The notes: generated from the sequence alone by a model not told the origin. Shown: positions 1 to 9,239, numbered from the stretch's first letter. The stretch is DNA of 64,000 nucleotides from Arachnia rubra (GCF_019973735.1 NZ_AP024463.1:3038001-3102000), one strand, 5' to 3'. Numbers and translations: made by a program.

Positions 1-378
1 AACAGCTCCGCCAATAAAGTGCTGAACCTGGTCAACCAGCAACGCTCCGCCGCCGGCTGTGGACCGCTGACCCTCGACAACCGGCTGAACCAGGCGGCCA
101 CCGCCCACTCCCAGGACATGAGCCAGAACAACTATTTCGCGCACAACTCCCAGGACGGCCGCGACCCGTTCCAGCGGATGCGTGATGCCGGTTACCCGTC
201 GCCGGGGGCCGAGAACATAGCCCAGGGCTATGCCGACGAGCAGGCGGTGGTCGACGGCTGGATGAACAGCCCAGGCCACCGGGCCAACATCCTCAACTGC
301 AACCTGCACACCATGGGCCTCGGCACCGCGTCCTCACCCGCGAAGGGAATCTACTGGACGCAGACCTTCGGCTTCTAA
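1..378 (+). CDS. CAP-domain (SCP/PR-1-like) secreted protein, C-terminal part
   Basis: The gene is open at the left edge and the frame runs from base 1 to TAA at 378, giving 126 visible residues. They form essentially one CAP domain: an early LVNQQR helix, HSQDMSQNNYFAHNSQDG, GAENIAQGY, and the C-terminal motif SPGHRANILN followed by GIYWTQTFGF. Bacterial CAP proteins are usually exported and sit at the end of a signal peptide or cell-wall anchor, which would lie outside this window. The molecular function of bacterial CAP proteins is generally unclear. A strong hairpin terminator follows directly. Confidence 0.9.
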   Translation, partial: NSSANKVLNLVNQQRSAAGCGPLTLDNRLNQAATAHSQDMSQNNYFAHNSQDGRDPFQRMRDAGYPSPGAENIAQGYADEQAVVDGWMNSPGHRANILNCNLHTMGLGTASSPAKGIYWTQTFGF

Positions 379-391
379 CCTCACCCCGGCG

Positions 392-423
392 CCTACGGCA
401 GGTCCTCGCTGGCCTGCCGTAGG
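392..423 (+). terminator. Rho-independent terminator after the CAP gene
   Basis: Perfect 11-bp inverted repeat (CCTACGGCAGG / CCTGCCGTAGG) with a 10-base loop, followed by the T-rich TTGTTCT. It lies 14 bases after the CAP stop codon and ends the transcript before the response-regulator gene. Confidence 0.85.
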
Positions 424-457
424 TTGTTCTCAGCAGGTCTGAGGACGAGGAGGGGCC

Positions 458-1171
458 ATGCCTGAGTACCCGACACCCATAACCGGCCTCCCACCGGGGC
501 GGGTGGATGTGCTGATCGTCGAGGATGAGCGGGAGCTCGCCGAGGCCACCGCTGAATACCTCGATGCCATGGGGATCAGCAGCCATCACGAACCGACGGC
601 GGAGGCCGCTCTTGACGTCCTGAGCCGCCGGGAGGCGGGGGTGGTCCTGCTGGATGTGAACCTGCCAGGCGACAGCGGGTTCGCGTTCTGCCGGCAGCTG
701 CGGCAGGCCTCACAGGTCCCGGTCATCTTCATCAGCGCCCGCGGCAGCGAGGACGACCAGGTGCTCGCCCTGAGCGTCGGCGGCGATGACTACATCATCA
801 AGCCCTTCTCGCTAGCCGTACTGGCCGCCAAGATCAGCCGCATGCTGAGCAGGTCCGGTCAACACACCGCCGGGTTCGACGATGGGAGGCTACGGGTCGA
901 CGACGAGGCGGGACGGGTTTGGCTGCATGACCGGGAACTTAGGCTGCCGACCATGGAGGACCGCCTGCTACGACACCTGGTGCGCCACCGCGGCCGCGTC
1001 GTCACGAAGCAGGAGCTGTTCGACGAGGTCTGGGGCGAGCCGTTTACCTCGGACGGGACGCTGACGGTTCACATCCGTCGGCTGCGGCGGCGGATCGAGC
1101 CGGACCCCGAACGCCCCACCTATCTCAAGACCGTGTGGGGACGAGGCTATCTGTTCGAGGACACCAGGTGA
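458..1171 (+). CDS. OmpR/PhoB-type response regulator
   Basis: 237 residues with a receiver domain (about 16-130) and a C-terminal winged-helix DNA-binding domain (about 140-235). The receiver has the acidic pair E22/D23, the phospho-acceptor D66 in LLDVNLP and the conserved lysine K115 in DDYIIKPF. The winged helix shows VVTKQELFDEVWG and LTVHIRRLRRRIE, ending in the family-typical KTVWGRGYLF. A GAGGAGG ribosome-binding site lies about 8 bases before the ATG. The histidine kinase starts on its stop codon. The ABC transporter behind the pair is the likely regulon, as in peptide or antibiotic-sensing modules, but the signal cannot be read from sequence. Confidence 0.95.
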   Translation: MPEYPTPITGLPPGRVDVLIVEDERELAEATAEYLDAMGISSHHEPTAEAALDVLSRREAGVVLLDVNLPGDSGFAFCRQLRQASQVPVIFISARGSEDDQVLALSVGGDDYIIKPFSLAVLAAKISRMLSRSGQHTAGFDDGRLRVDDEAGRVWLHDRELRLPTMEDRLLRHLVRHRGRVVTKQELFDEVWGEPFTSDGTLTVHIRRLRRRIEPDPERPTYLKTVWGRGYLFEDTR

Positions 1172-2418
1172 GACGGGGCTTTGGCATCGGCATCGTAGTG
1201 GTCGCGGTGGTAGGCATCGTTGTCACGTGGTGGCTGGCCAGCCGTCCGACGCCCACCCCTCAGACCGCCGAGTTCAACGACATCGCCCAGACGCTGGCGG
1301 AGCATTGGCCCAGTATCCACGAGGAGGACTTCGCCCGCTCGCCGGTTCCCTTCCTGGTCATCGGCGAGGACGGGACACCACTCTTCAGACGCGGTGACAT
1401 CCCGGCCAGCACGCTGCAGGCGGCTGGAGCCGGTTCTCCCAGCCTGCCCGTGCTGGTCTCGGGCCGCTGGGTGGCACAGGTGTACTTCCCCAACATCCCC
1501 GCCGGGGACTACGCGGCCCGGCAACACCTGACCGCCTGGGCTGTCACCGGCGCGATCGCAGCGGTGACGCTGCTCGCCACCGCTCACACCTGGTGGCTGC
1601 GGCGCCGGGTGGTGCTTCCGTTCCGGCGGCTGGAACGGTTCGCGGCCGACGTCGCGGCGGGCGATCTCGACGCTCCCCTACAGGTGGATGCCGGAAATGT
1701 GTTCGGAGCCTGGAGTGAGAGCTTCGACGTCATGCGGCGCGAGCTGGCAGCCGCCCGCACCCAGGCTGCTGCCGCCGAGGAGTCCAAGAGGCAGCTGGTG
1801 GCCCAGATCAGTCACGACATCCGCACACCGCTAGCATCCATCAAGGCGACGGCGGAGGTGTTGGGCCTCAAAGAGACGGACCCCTCACGGCTGGAGCGCC
1901 TCGGCGTCATCGACTCCAAGGTGGCCCAGTTGCAGTCCCTGGTGGCCGACCTCGCGACTGCCGGCACCGCCTCGCGCCCCAGCCTGGAGATCAGGCCCGA
2001 GGTGGTGACCGGCAGCGAAATCGCCACGTGGGTGAGCCACGCCGGCTCCGCGTACGGCGTCACCGTCGGGCCCATCCCGGACTGCCTGGTCGAGGTCGAT
2101 CCCGGCAGGATGCAGCAGGTCTTCGACAACATCCTCACCAACGCTACAAAATACGCTCGTACGGCCGTCACCGTCACCGCCCGGCTCGACGCCGACGTGC
2201 TGTGCATCGATGTGCAGGACGAGGGGCCGGGGCTGCCTGCTGCAGAGGTGCAGGCGGTCTTCGATCACCGGTTCCGCGGCTCGAACTCCGCCGGGATTCC
2301 CGGCGAGGGGCTGGGTCTTCACACCTGCGCCCAGCTGATGGACGCGATGGGCGGCTCGATCTCGGCGAGCGGGGATCCCGGTTTCCGCATCCGCCTCGGC
2401 CTGCCGCTGGCACGCTGA
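1168..2418 (+). CDS. Membrane sensor histidine kinase
   Basis: 416 residues from the GTG at 1168, which overlaps the regulator stop as GTGA. An in-frame GTG at 1135 lies inside the regulator gene and is less likely. Order: TM helix near residues 3-23, an extracytoplasmic sensor segment of about 95 residues, a second TM helix (TAWAVTGAIAAVTLLATAHT), a HAMP-like linker, the DHp helix with the phospho-acceptor histidine at about residue 216 in SHDIRTPLASIKA, and an HATPase domain with NILTNATKYA (N box), DEGPGLP (G1) and GEGLGL (G2). It phosphorylates the adjacent regulator and probably controls the following ABC genes. Confidence 0.93.
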   Translation: MRRGFGIGIVVVAVVGIVVTWWLASRPTPTPQTAEFNDIAQTLAEHWPSIHEEDFARSPVPFLVIGEDGTPLFRRGDIPASTLQAAGAGSPSLPVLVSGRWVAQVYFPNIPAGDYAARQHLTAWAVTGAIAAVTLLATAHTWWLRRRVVLPFRRLERFAADVAAGDLDAPLQVDAGNVFGAWSESFDVMRRELAAARTQAAAAEESKRQLVAQISHDIRTPLASIKATAEVLGLKETDPSRLERLGVIDSKVAQLQSLVADLATAGTASRPSLEIRPEVVTGSEIATWVSHAGSAYGVTVGPIPDCLVEVDPGRMQQVFDNILTNATKYARTAVTVTARLDADVLCIDVQDEGPGLPAAEVQAVFDHRFRGSNSAGIPGEGLGLHTCAQLMDAMGGSISASGDPGFRIRLGLPLAR

Positions 2419-2659
2419 GGCTGATCTCGCGAGCCGTCATGCCGCCGGGTTCTCCAACCCCAGGCGCGTGCATGGCAGAAGTCCACCTCGCTCACAGCAT
2501 GATCCAGGAGCATTCCACCCCGGAACCGCTTTCCACTGACGGATCTCCAGCGCACGCCACCAGGACCACCGCAAGACCCGCACAGTTAAGACTTTGTTAG
2601 GGAACCGGAAAGGCTCTGGTCAGGACTATGTCCGTAACGTCGGGGACGGAAAGGACTTC

Positions 2660-3421
2660 ATGGCCATGAACCCCATCATCGAGACCTCGAAGCTGTCGAA
2701 GACGTTCTCCGTCGGTGGCACGCAGCAGCACGTCCTGGTGAATCTCGACCTGAGGATCGAGGCCGGTGATTTCACCGTCATCATGGGCCCCTCGGGGTCC
2801 GGTAAGTCGACGCTGCTGTATACGCTCTCCGGCATGGACCGCCCCAGCCTGGGCCGGATCCGCTTCCTGGGCACCGACATCACCGGCTACAGCGAGAACC
2901 GACTGGCCCGCTTCCGCCGCAGCCACTGCGGTTTCGTCTTCCAGCAGATCCACCTGCTGGACTCGCTGTCGGTGTTCGACAACCTCATGGTGCTCGGCCT
3001 GCTGGTCGGCCGGAACCGGCGGGCCGTCGCCGAGCGGGCCCGGCAGCTGCTGACTCTCGTCGGACTCTTCGAACAGGACTACCGCAAGTTCCCCAGTATG
3101 CTCTCAGGCGGCGAGGCCCAGCGGGTCGGAATCGCGCGTGCACTGATCAACTCGCCCGCGGTGTGCTTCGCCGACGAGCCCACCGGACAGCTGAACCACG
3201 ACAACACCGACCGGGTCCTGAATCTGCTGACCGGTATCCACCGGGATGGGCAAAGCATCGTGTTAGTCACCCACGACCCGCACGTGGCGGCGCGCGGCAG
3301 TCGAGTGCTCTACCTGCGCGACGGCGGCGTCGTCGATGAGCTCGTCCTGGGACGTTATCAGGGCGACGACCACGCCAGGAGCCAGCACCTCAACGGCTTC
3401 CTGACCAAGATGGGGTGGTGA
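2660..3421 (+). CDS. ABC transporter ATP-binding protein (MacB/LolD type)
   Basis: About 253 residues from the ATG at 2660, which has a GGAAAGGA ribosome-binding site just upstream; the frame is open back to 2594. Walker A is GPSGSGKST, the Q-loop region is FVFQQIHLLDSL, the signature is LSGGEAQRVGIARAL, Walker B is CFADEPTGQL and the H-loop is LVTHDPH. This is the pattern of ATPases paired with FtsX-type permeases. The permease overlaps its stop codon. Together with the preceding two-component system it makes a typical antimicrobial-peptide or envelope-stress detox module; the substrate is unknown. The 240 bases between the kinase and this gene hold no other gene that I can support. Confidence 0.93.
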   Translation: MAMNPIIETSKLSKTFSVGGTQQHVLVNLDLRIEAGDFTVIMGPSGSGKSTLLYTLSGMDRPSLGRIRFLGTDITGYSENRLARFRRSHCGFVFQQIHLLDSLSVFDNLMVLGLLVGRNRRAVAERARQLLTLVGLFEQDYRKFPSMLSGGEAQRVGIARALINSPAVCFADEPTGQLNHDNTDRVLNLLTGIHRDGQSIVLVTHDPHVAARGSRVLYLRDGGVVDELVLGRYQGDDHARSQHLNGFLTKMGW

Positions 3422-5706
3422 GGATGCGACCGGCGCTCCTACTCACTGTGCGCAATCTCCGCAGGCGTCCTGGTCAGCTGGCGGTGCTCTTCATCCTAGT
3501 GCTGACCACCTCCGCCATGGCCTACCTGGGCTTGGTCGTGTCCACGGACTACGGCAGCTACTTCGACCGTCTCGCCAGCGAGACGGACGCCCCAGCCGCG
3601 CTGGTCTCCCTTCCTAAGGAGGAAGCCGGACAGGTCACAGAGCTGCTACAGGCCGACGGCCGGGTCACCGACGTCCGCGCCATGGCGGTCAAGTCCGGGA
3701 ATCCACAGATCAGGTTGAACGGCCTAGAGGCCAATACGCCCGTCTTGTTCTTCGACATGGCAGCCCCTCCCGAACTGGGCAAGATCCGGATCCTCTCTGA
3801 GAGTGTCTCCCCGGTGCCGAACCCGGTCTGGGTGCCGCGGATGCTCGCCACCCAAGGCAGCTATCACCTCGGCGACGAGCTGACGCTGAAAAGTCCAGAG
3901 GGTAAGGCGACTTTCCACATCCAGGGATTCTTCGAGAGCATCTACGGCAGTTCGACCTCCAGCTTCCTCTTCCTCGGGCTCAGCCATGCGGGTTTCACCG
4001 GTTTCGATGCTCCGGGATACCAGGACTCGACGTGTCTCCAGGTGCAGGGACCAGACGGCAGGGCGGTTCGGGAGGCATTGTCAGCGACCACGGACGGCAA
4101 GAACACCCAGACCAACGACTCCCTAGACAGCTGGCGCAACGGCACCCTGATGGCCCCCATGATGTTTGTGGTCCTGATCGTCGCGCTGGCGATACTGCTG
4201 GGCGCGGTGATGGTGGTCCTGGTCCGGTTCGTGGTGCGCAACGTGGTTGCCGCAGAACTCGGCGTCATCGGGACGCTACGAGCAGGAGGTTTCACCACTG
4301 GCGGGGTCATCTGGCAGCTCATGCTGACGTTCGGCTTGGTGGCGGCGCTGGCCTCGGGCATCGGGACAGCGGCCAGCTCGGTCCTGTTCGCTCCAGTGGA
4401 GGAGATCCTCAACATCCAGACCGGTCTGGCCTGGAGAGCCCACCTGGACCCGGCACTGATGGCCGTGGTGCTGGGACTCCTCGTCGTCGTGTTCGCACTC
4501 GCGGCCGGGGGCAGCGCCGTACGGCTGCGACGGGTCAGCACGGTGGAAGCGCTACGCGGCGGGACACGCACGCACACATTCAAGAGGACCTGGCTGCCCT
4601 TGGACTCCACACCCGGGCCGCTATCCATGCTGCTCGGCGTCAAGGCGGCAATCCAGCAGATAGGACAGAACCTGGCGTTGGCGACAACCTGCCTGGTGTT
4701 GTCCTTCGCCTCGGTGTTCACCCTGACGCTGGCAGCCAACCTGACCCCGCAGCGCGTCGTCAACATGCTGATCGGCGACTTTCCCGAGGTCATGATCACC
4801 GCTCGGGACGATGTAGACGCAGCGGCTCTCAGCGACGAGGCTGGGAAGGTCCCGGGTGTGTCGAAGGCATTCTGTGAGACTGTGGTCACCCTGAAGACCG
4901 ACCGGGGAAGCATCAGGTTCGACGTGCTCGACGACCCCGCGGTCTTGCGCTACACCCCGGTCGCTGAGGGCCGGCTACCCATCCATGCCAACGAGGTTGC
5001 GGTCAGCAGAGGGGTGGCGCGGCGGCTGGGGCTGTCCGTGGGCGATGTCTATGCCGTCGCAGCCGGCGGGCAGCAGACCGAATACCTGGTCACCGGCCTG
5101 ACGTCGCCCCGGGAGGGTGTGATGGTGACCGCCGAGGGCTTCAAGGTCCTCTCCCCCGCCTTCAGACAGCGGACGATCAACATCTACACCGCCGAGGGCG
5201 CCGATGTGGGCAGCGTCATGGACGCTCTGAGCGCGGCGGTGGGGTCGCGGAGTGCCGTCATCTTCAATAACAAGGACTCCGTCGGCTCCCGGCTGGGTTC
5301 CTATCTCGGGATGTTGTCGATAGCGGCGGGCGCTGCGGTCGCGGTAACCGTCTGCGTGGTGTCGCTGGTGATGCTGCTGGTCACGGCGACGATGATCGCA
5401 CGAACCCGTCGTGAGCTGGGTGTCAAGAAGGCCCTCGGGTTCACGCGGTCGGATCTGACCCGCCAGGTGCTGTGGTCTTACCTACCCACGGTCGCCGTCG
5501 CAAGCCTCACTGGAGCGGTCCTGGCAGCGTGGTGCGCGTACCTGGCCGGAACCCTACTGGGCGGTGGAACGGCAGCCGACCTGCGAGTCTCCCCCGCGGT
5601 CGTCCTCGGCGGACCAGCCCTCATAGTGGTCCTGGCCTGGGCCATCACCTGGCTTGCGACGCTGAGGATCGGAAGCATCAGCGCCCGGGCCCTGATCACC
5701 GAGTAG
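3415..5706 (+). CDS. FtsX/MacB-type ABC transporter permease
   Basis: 763 residues from the GTG at 3415; GTG 3418 or ATG 3424 are equally possible. It overlaps the ATPase gene. It has an N-terminal TM helix (LAVLFILVLTTSAMAYLG), a large extracellular region to about residue 240, a block of TM helices (MMFVVLIVALAILLGAVMVVL and following), a second extracellular region, and a C-terminal TM group holding the FtsX motif with MIARTRRELGVKKALGF. This duplicated FtsX layout is usual for permeases of 750-850 residues. It forms the exporter, or mechanotransmitter, with the upstream ATPase. Confidence 0.9.
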   Translation: MVRMRPALLLTVRNLRRRPGQLAVLFILVLTTSAMAYLGLVVSTDYGSYFDRLASETDAPAALVSLPKEEAGQVTELLQADGRVTDVRAMAVKSGNPQIRLNGLEANTPVLFFDMAAPPELGKIRILSESVSPVPNPVWVPRMLATQGSYHLGDELTLKSPEGKATFHIQGFFESIYGSSTSSFLFLGLSHAGFTGFDAPGYQDSTCLQVQGPDGRAVREALSATTDGKNTQTNDSLDSWRNGTLMAPMMFVVLIVALAILLGAVMVVLVRFVVRNVVAAELGVIGTLRAGGFTTGGVIWQLMLTFGLVAALASGIGTAASSVLFAPVEEILNIQTGLAWRAHLDPALMAVVLGLLVVVFALAAGGSAVRLRRVSTVEALRGGTRTHTFKRTWLPLDSTPGPLSMLLGVKAAIQQIGQNLALATTCLVLSFASVFTLTLAANLTPQRVVNMLIGDFPEVMITARDDVDAAALSDEAGKVPGVSKAFCETVVTLKTDRGSIRFDVLDDPAVLRYTPVAEGRLPIHANEVAVSRGVARRLGLSVGDVYAVAAGGQQTEYLVTGLTSPREGVMVTAEGFKVLSPAFRQRTINIYTAEGADVGSVMDALSAAVGSRSAVIFNNKDSVGSRLGSYLGMLSIAAGAAVAVTVCVVSLVMLLVTATMIARTRRELGVKKALGFTRSDLTRQVLWSYLPTVAVASLTGAVLAAWCAYLAGTLLGGGTAADLRVSPAVVLGGPALIVVLAWAITWLATLRIGSISARALITE

Positions 5707-5781
5707 GCCGGGCGGGGCTTGCGGCTCCTCTCAGTAGCCAACATCCCGGCCGTGAAACACCCGTATCCTTTGGGCATAGTC

Positions 5782-6093
5782 ATGAGGATCGTGGTAAGTC
5801 TGCCGGACGATCAGGTGAACTGGCTTTGCCATGTGGTCAGAAGGGGCAGGTCGGCGTCGGTATCGGTTTTCATCAGCGATGCCATCGCTCGCGCCGAACG
5901 GGAAGACAGCCTCGCGGAACTACTGGATGACCTCGACCAGGAATTGGACCCAGTCAGTCAGGACGACGTGGCTTGGACCAACGAAGCCCTGGGCGGTTGC
6001 CGAACGGCTCTGCCAGACGAGCAGCCAGCCGACAAATGGAAGAGTTCCGATGCCGGAAATGGAAGAGTTCGTGGGCCGGAAACGGTAGAGTAA
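5782..6093 (+). CDS. Orphan ribbon-helix-helix antitoxin remnant, toxin missing
   Basis: 103 residues from the ATG at 5782. Residues 1-72 are homologous to the intact antitoxin at 59591-59815 (compare AIARAEREDSLAELLDDLD with AVARAEREDSLAQLLDDLD). The match stops at EALGG, where the intact copy ends in KALGL and its PIN toxin begins. Here the frame runs on into about 30 unrelated residues that read through the 23-bp repeats of the next gene. No PIN toxin follows. I infer that the toxin was lost when the DUF4143 ATPase gene arrived. A residual regulatory role is possible. Confidence 0.65.
   Translation: MRIVVSLPDDQVNWLCHVVRRGRSASVSVFISDAIARAEREDSLAELLDDLDQELDPVSQDDVAWTNEALGGCRTALPDEQPADKWKSSDAGNGRVRGPETVE
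6031..6092 (+). repeat. Three direct repeats, 23-bp period, before DUF4143 ATPase copy 1
   Basis: AAATGGAAGAGTTC occurs at 6034 and 6057, and the variant AAACGGTAGAGT at 6080; the spacing is exactly 23 bases each time. The last unit runs directly into the AGGGG ribosome-binding site and the ATG at 6098. Paralogue copy 2 has an array of the same period and placement but a different core sequence. The spacing of about two helix turns suggests protein binding sites, probably for autoregulation. Confidence 0.8.
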
Positions 6094-6097
6094 GGGG

Positions 6098-7348
6098 ATG
6101 GATTATCTTCCGCGGACCCTCGACCAGGAGCTTGACGAGCTGCTGCCTGCGGCGTCTGCCATCGCGATCGACGGCCCCAAAGGCGTGGGCAAGACGGACA
6201 CCGCCCTCCGACGGGCCAAGACGACATGGTTCCTGGACAACCCAGCTCAGCGTGAGATCGCCCGCGCCGACTTCGACCTCGTCTCAGCTCCACCCGGGAC
6301 GCTGTTGCTTGATGAGTGGCAGAAGCTTCCGCAGGTGTGGGACTCCGTGCGTCGGCAGGTCGATGCGGGCGCGTCACCGGGAAGGTTCCTCCTGACAGGC
6401 TCAGCCACACCAGCCGATCCGACAGGCACGCACAGTGGGGCTGGCCGCATCCTGTCACTGCGGATGCGCCCGATGGGCCTCCACGAACGCGGACGGACAG
6501 AGCCCACCGTCTCTCTCAGTGAGTTGCTGGCGGGCAGGGGGCAGAAGGTTGAGGGCCACACCGGCTTCAGCCTGCGTGACTACGCCGATGCCATCGTCGA
6601 CAGCGGCTTCCCCGGCATCATGAACTCCGTACCACGGCTGAGGCGGAGCATGCTGGACGCCTATTTACAACGGATCATCGACCGCGACCTCCCCGAGCAG
6701 GGATACAGCGTGCGACGCCCGGAGACGCTCCGCCGATGGCTGAGCGCCTACGCAGCGGCTTCGTCGACGACCACCAGCTATTCACGCCTCCTAGCCGCCA
6801 CCACTGGCGGGGACGGTGGCCAGCCTGCGAAAGAGACGACGATCGCTTACCGAGACCATCTCTCGCAGCTCTGGCTACTCGACCCGGTCCCTGGTTGGAT
6901 CCCCGCCAACAATCCCATCCGGCGGCTTCAGCAGGCCCCGAAGCACCAGCTCGCCGACCCCGCACTGGCGGCCCGGCTCCTAGACCTGTCAGCCGGTGCG
7001 CTACTGGGCCAGGCGGGAGCCCACATGGCGGGCCCGTTGTTTGAGTCCCTCGTCAGCCTGGGGGTCCGTGTCGCCGCACAGGCCGCAGAGGCAAAGGTCT
7101 TCCATCTGAGAACTTCTGGAGGAGACCGGGAGATCGACCTGATCGTGCAGGGGCCGGAGGGGCAGCTCCTCGGCATCGAGGTCAAACTGGCACCTGAGAT
7201 CACAGACTCGTCTGTGCGGCATCTCCGCTGGCTACGAGAACAGCTTCCCAGCCGGGTGGCCGATCTCATGGTGGTGACCACCGGGCCGACGGCCTACCGG
7301 CGTCCAGACGGCATCGCCGTCATACCCCTGGCGCTGCTGGGCGCGTGA
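6098..7348 (+). CDS. AAA ATPase with DUF4143 (PD-(D/E)XK-like) C-terminus, copy 1
   Basis: 416 residues. The N-terminal AAA part has Walker A GPKGVGKT (about 28-35), Walker B LLLDEWQ (about 68-74) and sensor LTGSATPAD. DUF4143 proteins carry a restriction-nuclease-like fold; here the visible pieces are REIDLIV followed by GIEVKLA, matching the D...ExK pattern. The start MDYLPRT is fixed by an AGGGG site and by paralogue copy 2 (VYLPRT). The two copies are clearly homologous throughout. The cellular role of the family is poorly known; the genes are often scattered and multi-copy, which suggests mobility. It follows a broken antitoxin gene, consistent with insertion. Confidence 0.88.
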   Translation: MDYLPRTLDQELDELLPAASAIAIDGPKGVGKTDTALRRAKTTWFLDNPAQREIARADFDLVSAPPGTLLLDEWQKLPQVWDSVRRQVDAGASPGRFLLTGSATPADPTGTHSGAGRILSLRMRPMGLHERGRTEPTVSLSELLAGRGQKVEGHTGFSLRDYADAIVDSGFPGIMNSVPRLRRSMLDAYLQRIIDRDLPEQGYSVRRPETLRRWLSAYAAASSTTTSYSRLLAATTGGDGGQPAKETTIAYRDHLSQLWLLDPVPGWIPANNPIRRLQQAPKHQLADPALAARLLDLSAGALLGQAGAHMAGPLFESLVSLGVRVAAQAAEAKVFHLRTSGGDREIDLIVQGPEGQLLGIEVKLAPEITDSSVRHLRWLREQLPSRVADLMVVTTGPTAYRRPDGIAVIPLALLGA

Positions 7349-7360
7349 CCTGGCTGGCGC

Positions 7361-9163
7361 TCAATGCGTGATGTCGTAGCGCAGCAGTTTCGCCTTGTCG
7401 GCTTTGCGAGTGGAGCCCTGCAGGGCCAGCAGCTCGGCATAGATGCCGCCGGTGGTGGCCAGCTCGGCGGGTGAGCCGATCTCGTCGATCCGCCCGTCCC
7501 GCAGCGTCACGATCCGGTCCACCGACGAGATCGTGGACAGCCGGTGCGCGATGATCAGCGTGGTCCGGCCCTCCATCAGCTCGTCGAGACCGGCCTGGAC
7601 GGCGCGCTCGGCTTTAGTGTCTAGGGAACTGGTGGCCTCGTCGAGAATCAGGATGGGAGCGTCCTTCAGCAGGGCCCGGGCGACGGAGATCCGCTGCTTC
7701 TGCCCGCCGGAGAGCTTGATGCCCCGCTCCCCGATCTCGGTGTCGAGGCCATCCTTCAGCTTGCCGGTGAACCCGGCGGCGTTCGCGCGACGGACGGCCT
7801 CCGCCAGCTCCTGATCAGTGGCGTCGCGCCCGTAAGCGAGGTTCTCGCGGATGGTGCCGCTGAACAGGGAGGCATCCTGGAACACGGCCCCGATCTCGCG
7901 GCGCAGCACCGTCACGGGGATCTCGCCGATGGGTTCGCCGTAGACGCGGATCTGTCCGGAGGTGACCGGGTAGAGCTTCATGATGAGGTTCACCAGAGTG
8001 GTTTTCCCGCCACCGGACTCGCCGACGAACGCTACCCGCTCGCCGCGGCTGATCACCAGGGTGATGTCGTCGAGGACCAGGCTGGTGTCCTCGCTGTAGC
8101 GGAAGCTCACGTGGTCCAGCTCGATGGCGGGGCCGGTCTGCGCCCATACGTGCTGGATATCGCCGGCCTCCAGGGCGTTGCGCGGCTCGTCGGCCTGGTC
8201 CATGACCGTGAAGTACTCGCGGCTACCGGCGATGGCGCGCTGGCTGGTGTCGACGAGCCAGCTCATCGATGCGACGGGCTCGCGGGCCATGTTGACCAGC
8301 TGAATCAGCAGGATCATGACGCCAACGCTGTAGGTGCCCTGCGCGGTCTGCACGAAGATGATGGCGTAGATGGCGAAGAACACCACGTCCAGGACCGCCC
8401 GCCGAGCGGTGTCCATACGGTGCCAGAACCGCGACTGGGCGCTGGTGGTGGCGATGGTGCCGTCGTAGAGCCGCGAGAACCGCTCGTACTCGCTGCGCTC
8501 GGCCAGGAAGGACTTGACCACCCGCATCTGGCCGATGACCTCCGCAAACCGGCCGCCCGCGGAGTCGTAGGCGGCGTTCTTGGCGTGCTCCCACTCCTGC
8601 CAGCGCCTCGACGTCAGCGTCGTTAGCCACACGAACGCCGGGTAGATCACGATTAGGAGCACCGCCAGCCACGGCGAGTAAACCACCGCGATCACCAGCA
8701 CCGCCCCGATGGTCAGCAGCAGCGGGAAGAATGCGTTGGCGAACTCTTTCAGGAAGTCGCTGATGGCGGTAATCGACCGGTTGAGCCGGGAGATGATGGT
8801 GCCGGTCAGCTCGTCGTCGTAGTAGCGCAGGGGCAGGCGCAGCAGCTTGTCGAAGTAGCGCTGCGACAGGATCACCCGGAGCCGGGCGGCCAGCACGTCA
8901 CCCCAGTAGCCGGTGATGTTCGTCAGAACGGAGTTCGCCAGGCTAACCGCCAGCAGCGCCACGGCCAGCCACAACAGCCCGCCGACCGTCCCGGGGCCAC
9001 CCTGCACCATGCCGATGACGGTGTCCGTGGCACGGGCGATGATGAACGGCATCAGCAACGTGGTGGCGGAGATCGCGACCGCACCACACACCACACCGAC
9101 GTACAGCGGCCACAGCTGCCGGGCCGCAATCAGGATCCTGCCGATTCCCCGCACAGGTCGCAC
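7361..9163 (-). CDS. ABC exporter, fused TM and ATPase half-transporter
   Basis: About 600 residues if it starts at GTG 9163 (GTG 9154 also possible). The frame is open to 9706, but that stretch covers the start of the divergent dehydrogenase gene and has no transporter features, so I exclude it. Six TM helices lie in residues 1-320 (for example LWPLYVGVVCGAVAISATTLLM). The ATPase follows with Walker A GESGGGKTT, signature LSGGQKQRISVARAL, Walker B ILILDEATSSLD and the H-loop histidine in IAHRLSTI. Such proteins work as homodimers or heterodimers, exporting lipids, peptides or drugs. No second half-transporter is adjacent, so a homodimer is likely. Substrate unknown. Confidence 0.9.
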   Translation of the reverse strand: MRPVRGIGRILIAARQLWPLYVGVVCGAVAISATTLLMPFIIARATDTVIGMVQGGPGTVGGLLWLAVALLAVSLANSVLTNITGYWGDVLAARLRVILSQRYFDKLLRLPLRYYDDELTGTIISRLNRSITAISDFLKEFANAFFPLLLTIGAVLVIAVVYSPWLAVLLIVIYPAFVWLTTLTSRRWQEWEHAKNAAYDSAGGRFAEVIGQMRVVKSFLAERSEYERFSRLYDGTIATTSAQSRFWHRMDTARRAVLDVVFFAIYAIIFVQTAQGTYSVGVMILLIQLVNMAREPVASMSWLVDTSQRAIAGSREYFTVMDQADEPRNALEAGDIQHVWAQTGPAIELDHVSFRYSEDTSLVLDDITLVISRGERVAFVGESGGGKTTLVNLIMKLYPVTSGQIRVYGEPIGEIPVTVLRREIGAVFQDASLFSGTIRENLAYGRDATDQELAEAVRRANAAGFTGKLKDGLDTEIGERGIKLSGGQKQRISVARALLKDAPILILDEATSSLDTKAERAVQAGLDELMEGRTTLIIAHRLSTISSVDRIVTLRDGRIDEIGSPAELATTGGIYAELLALQGSTRKADKAKLLRYDITH

Positions 9164-9239
9164 TCTAGTTCTTGCCGGGCCGCCATGCCCTCCTGATACC
9201 TTTAACACCAAAGACGTGACATATAACAAAGGAGTTGTC

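Noticed and set aside
2028..2600. 190-codon Arg-rich frame over the kinase end
   Set aside because: Out-of-frame shadow of the HATPase domain.
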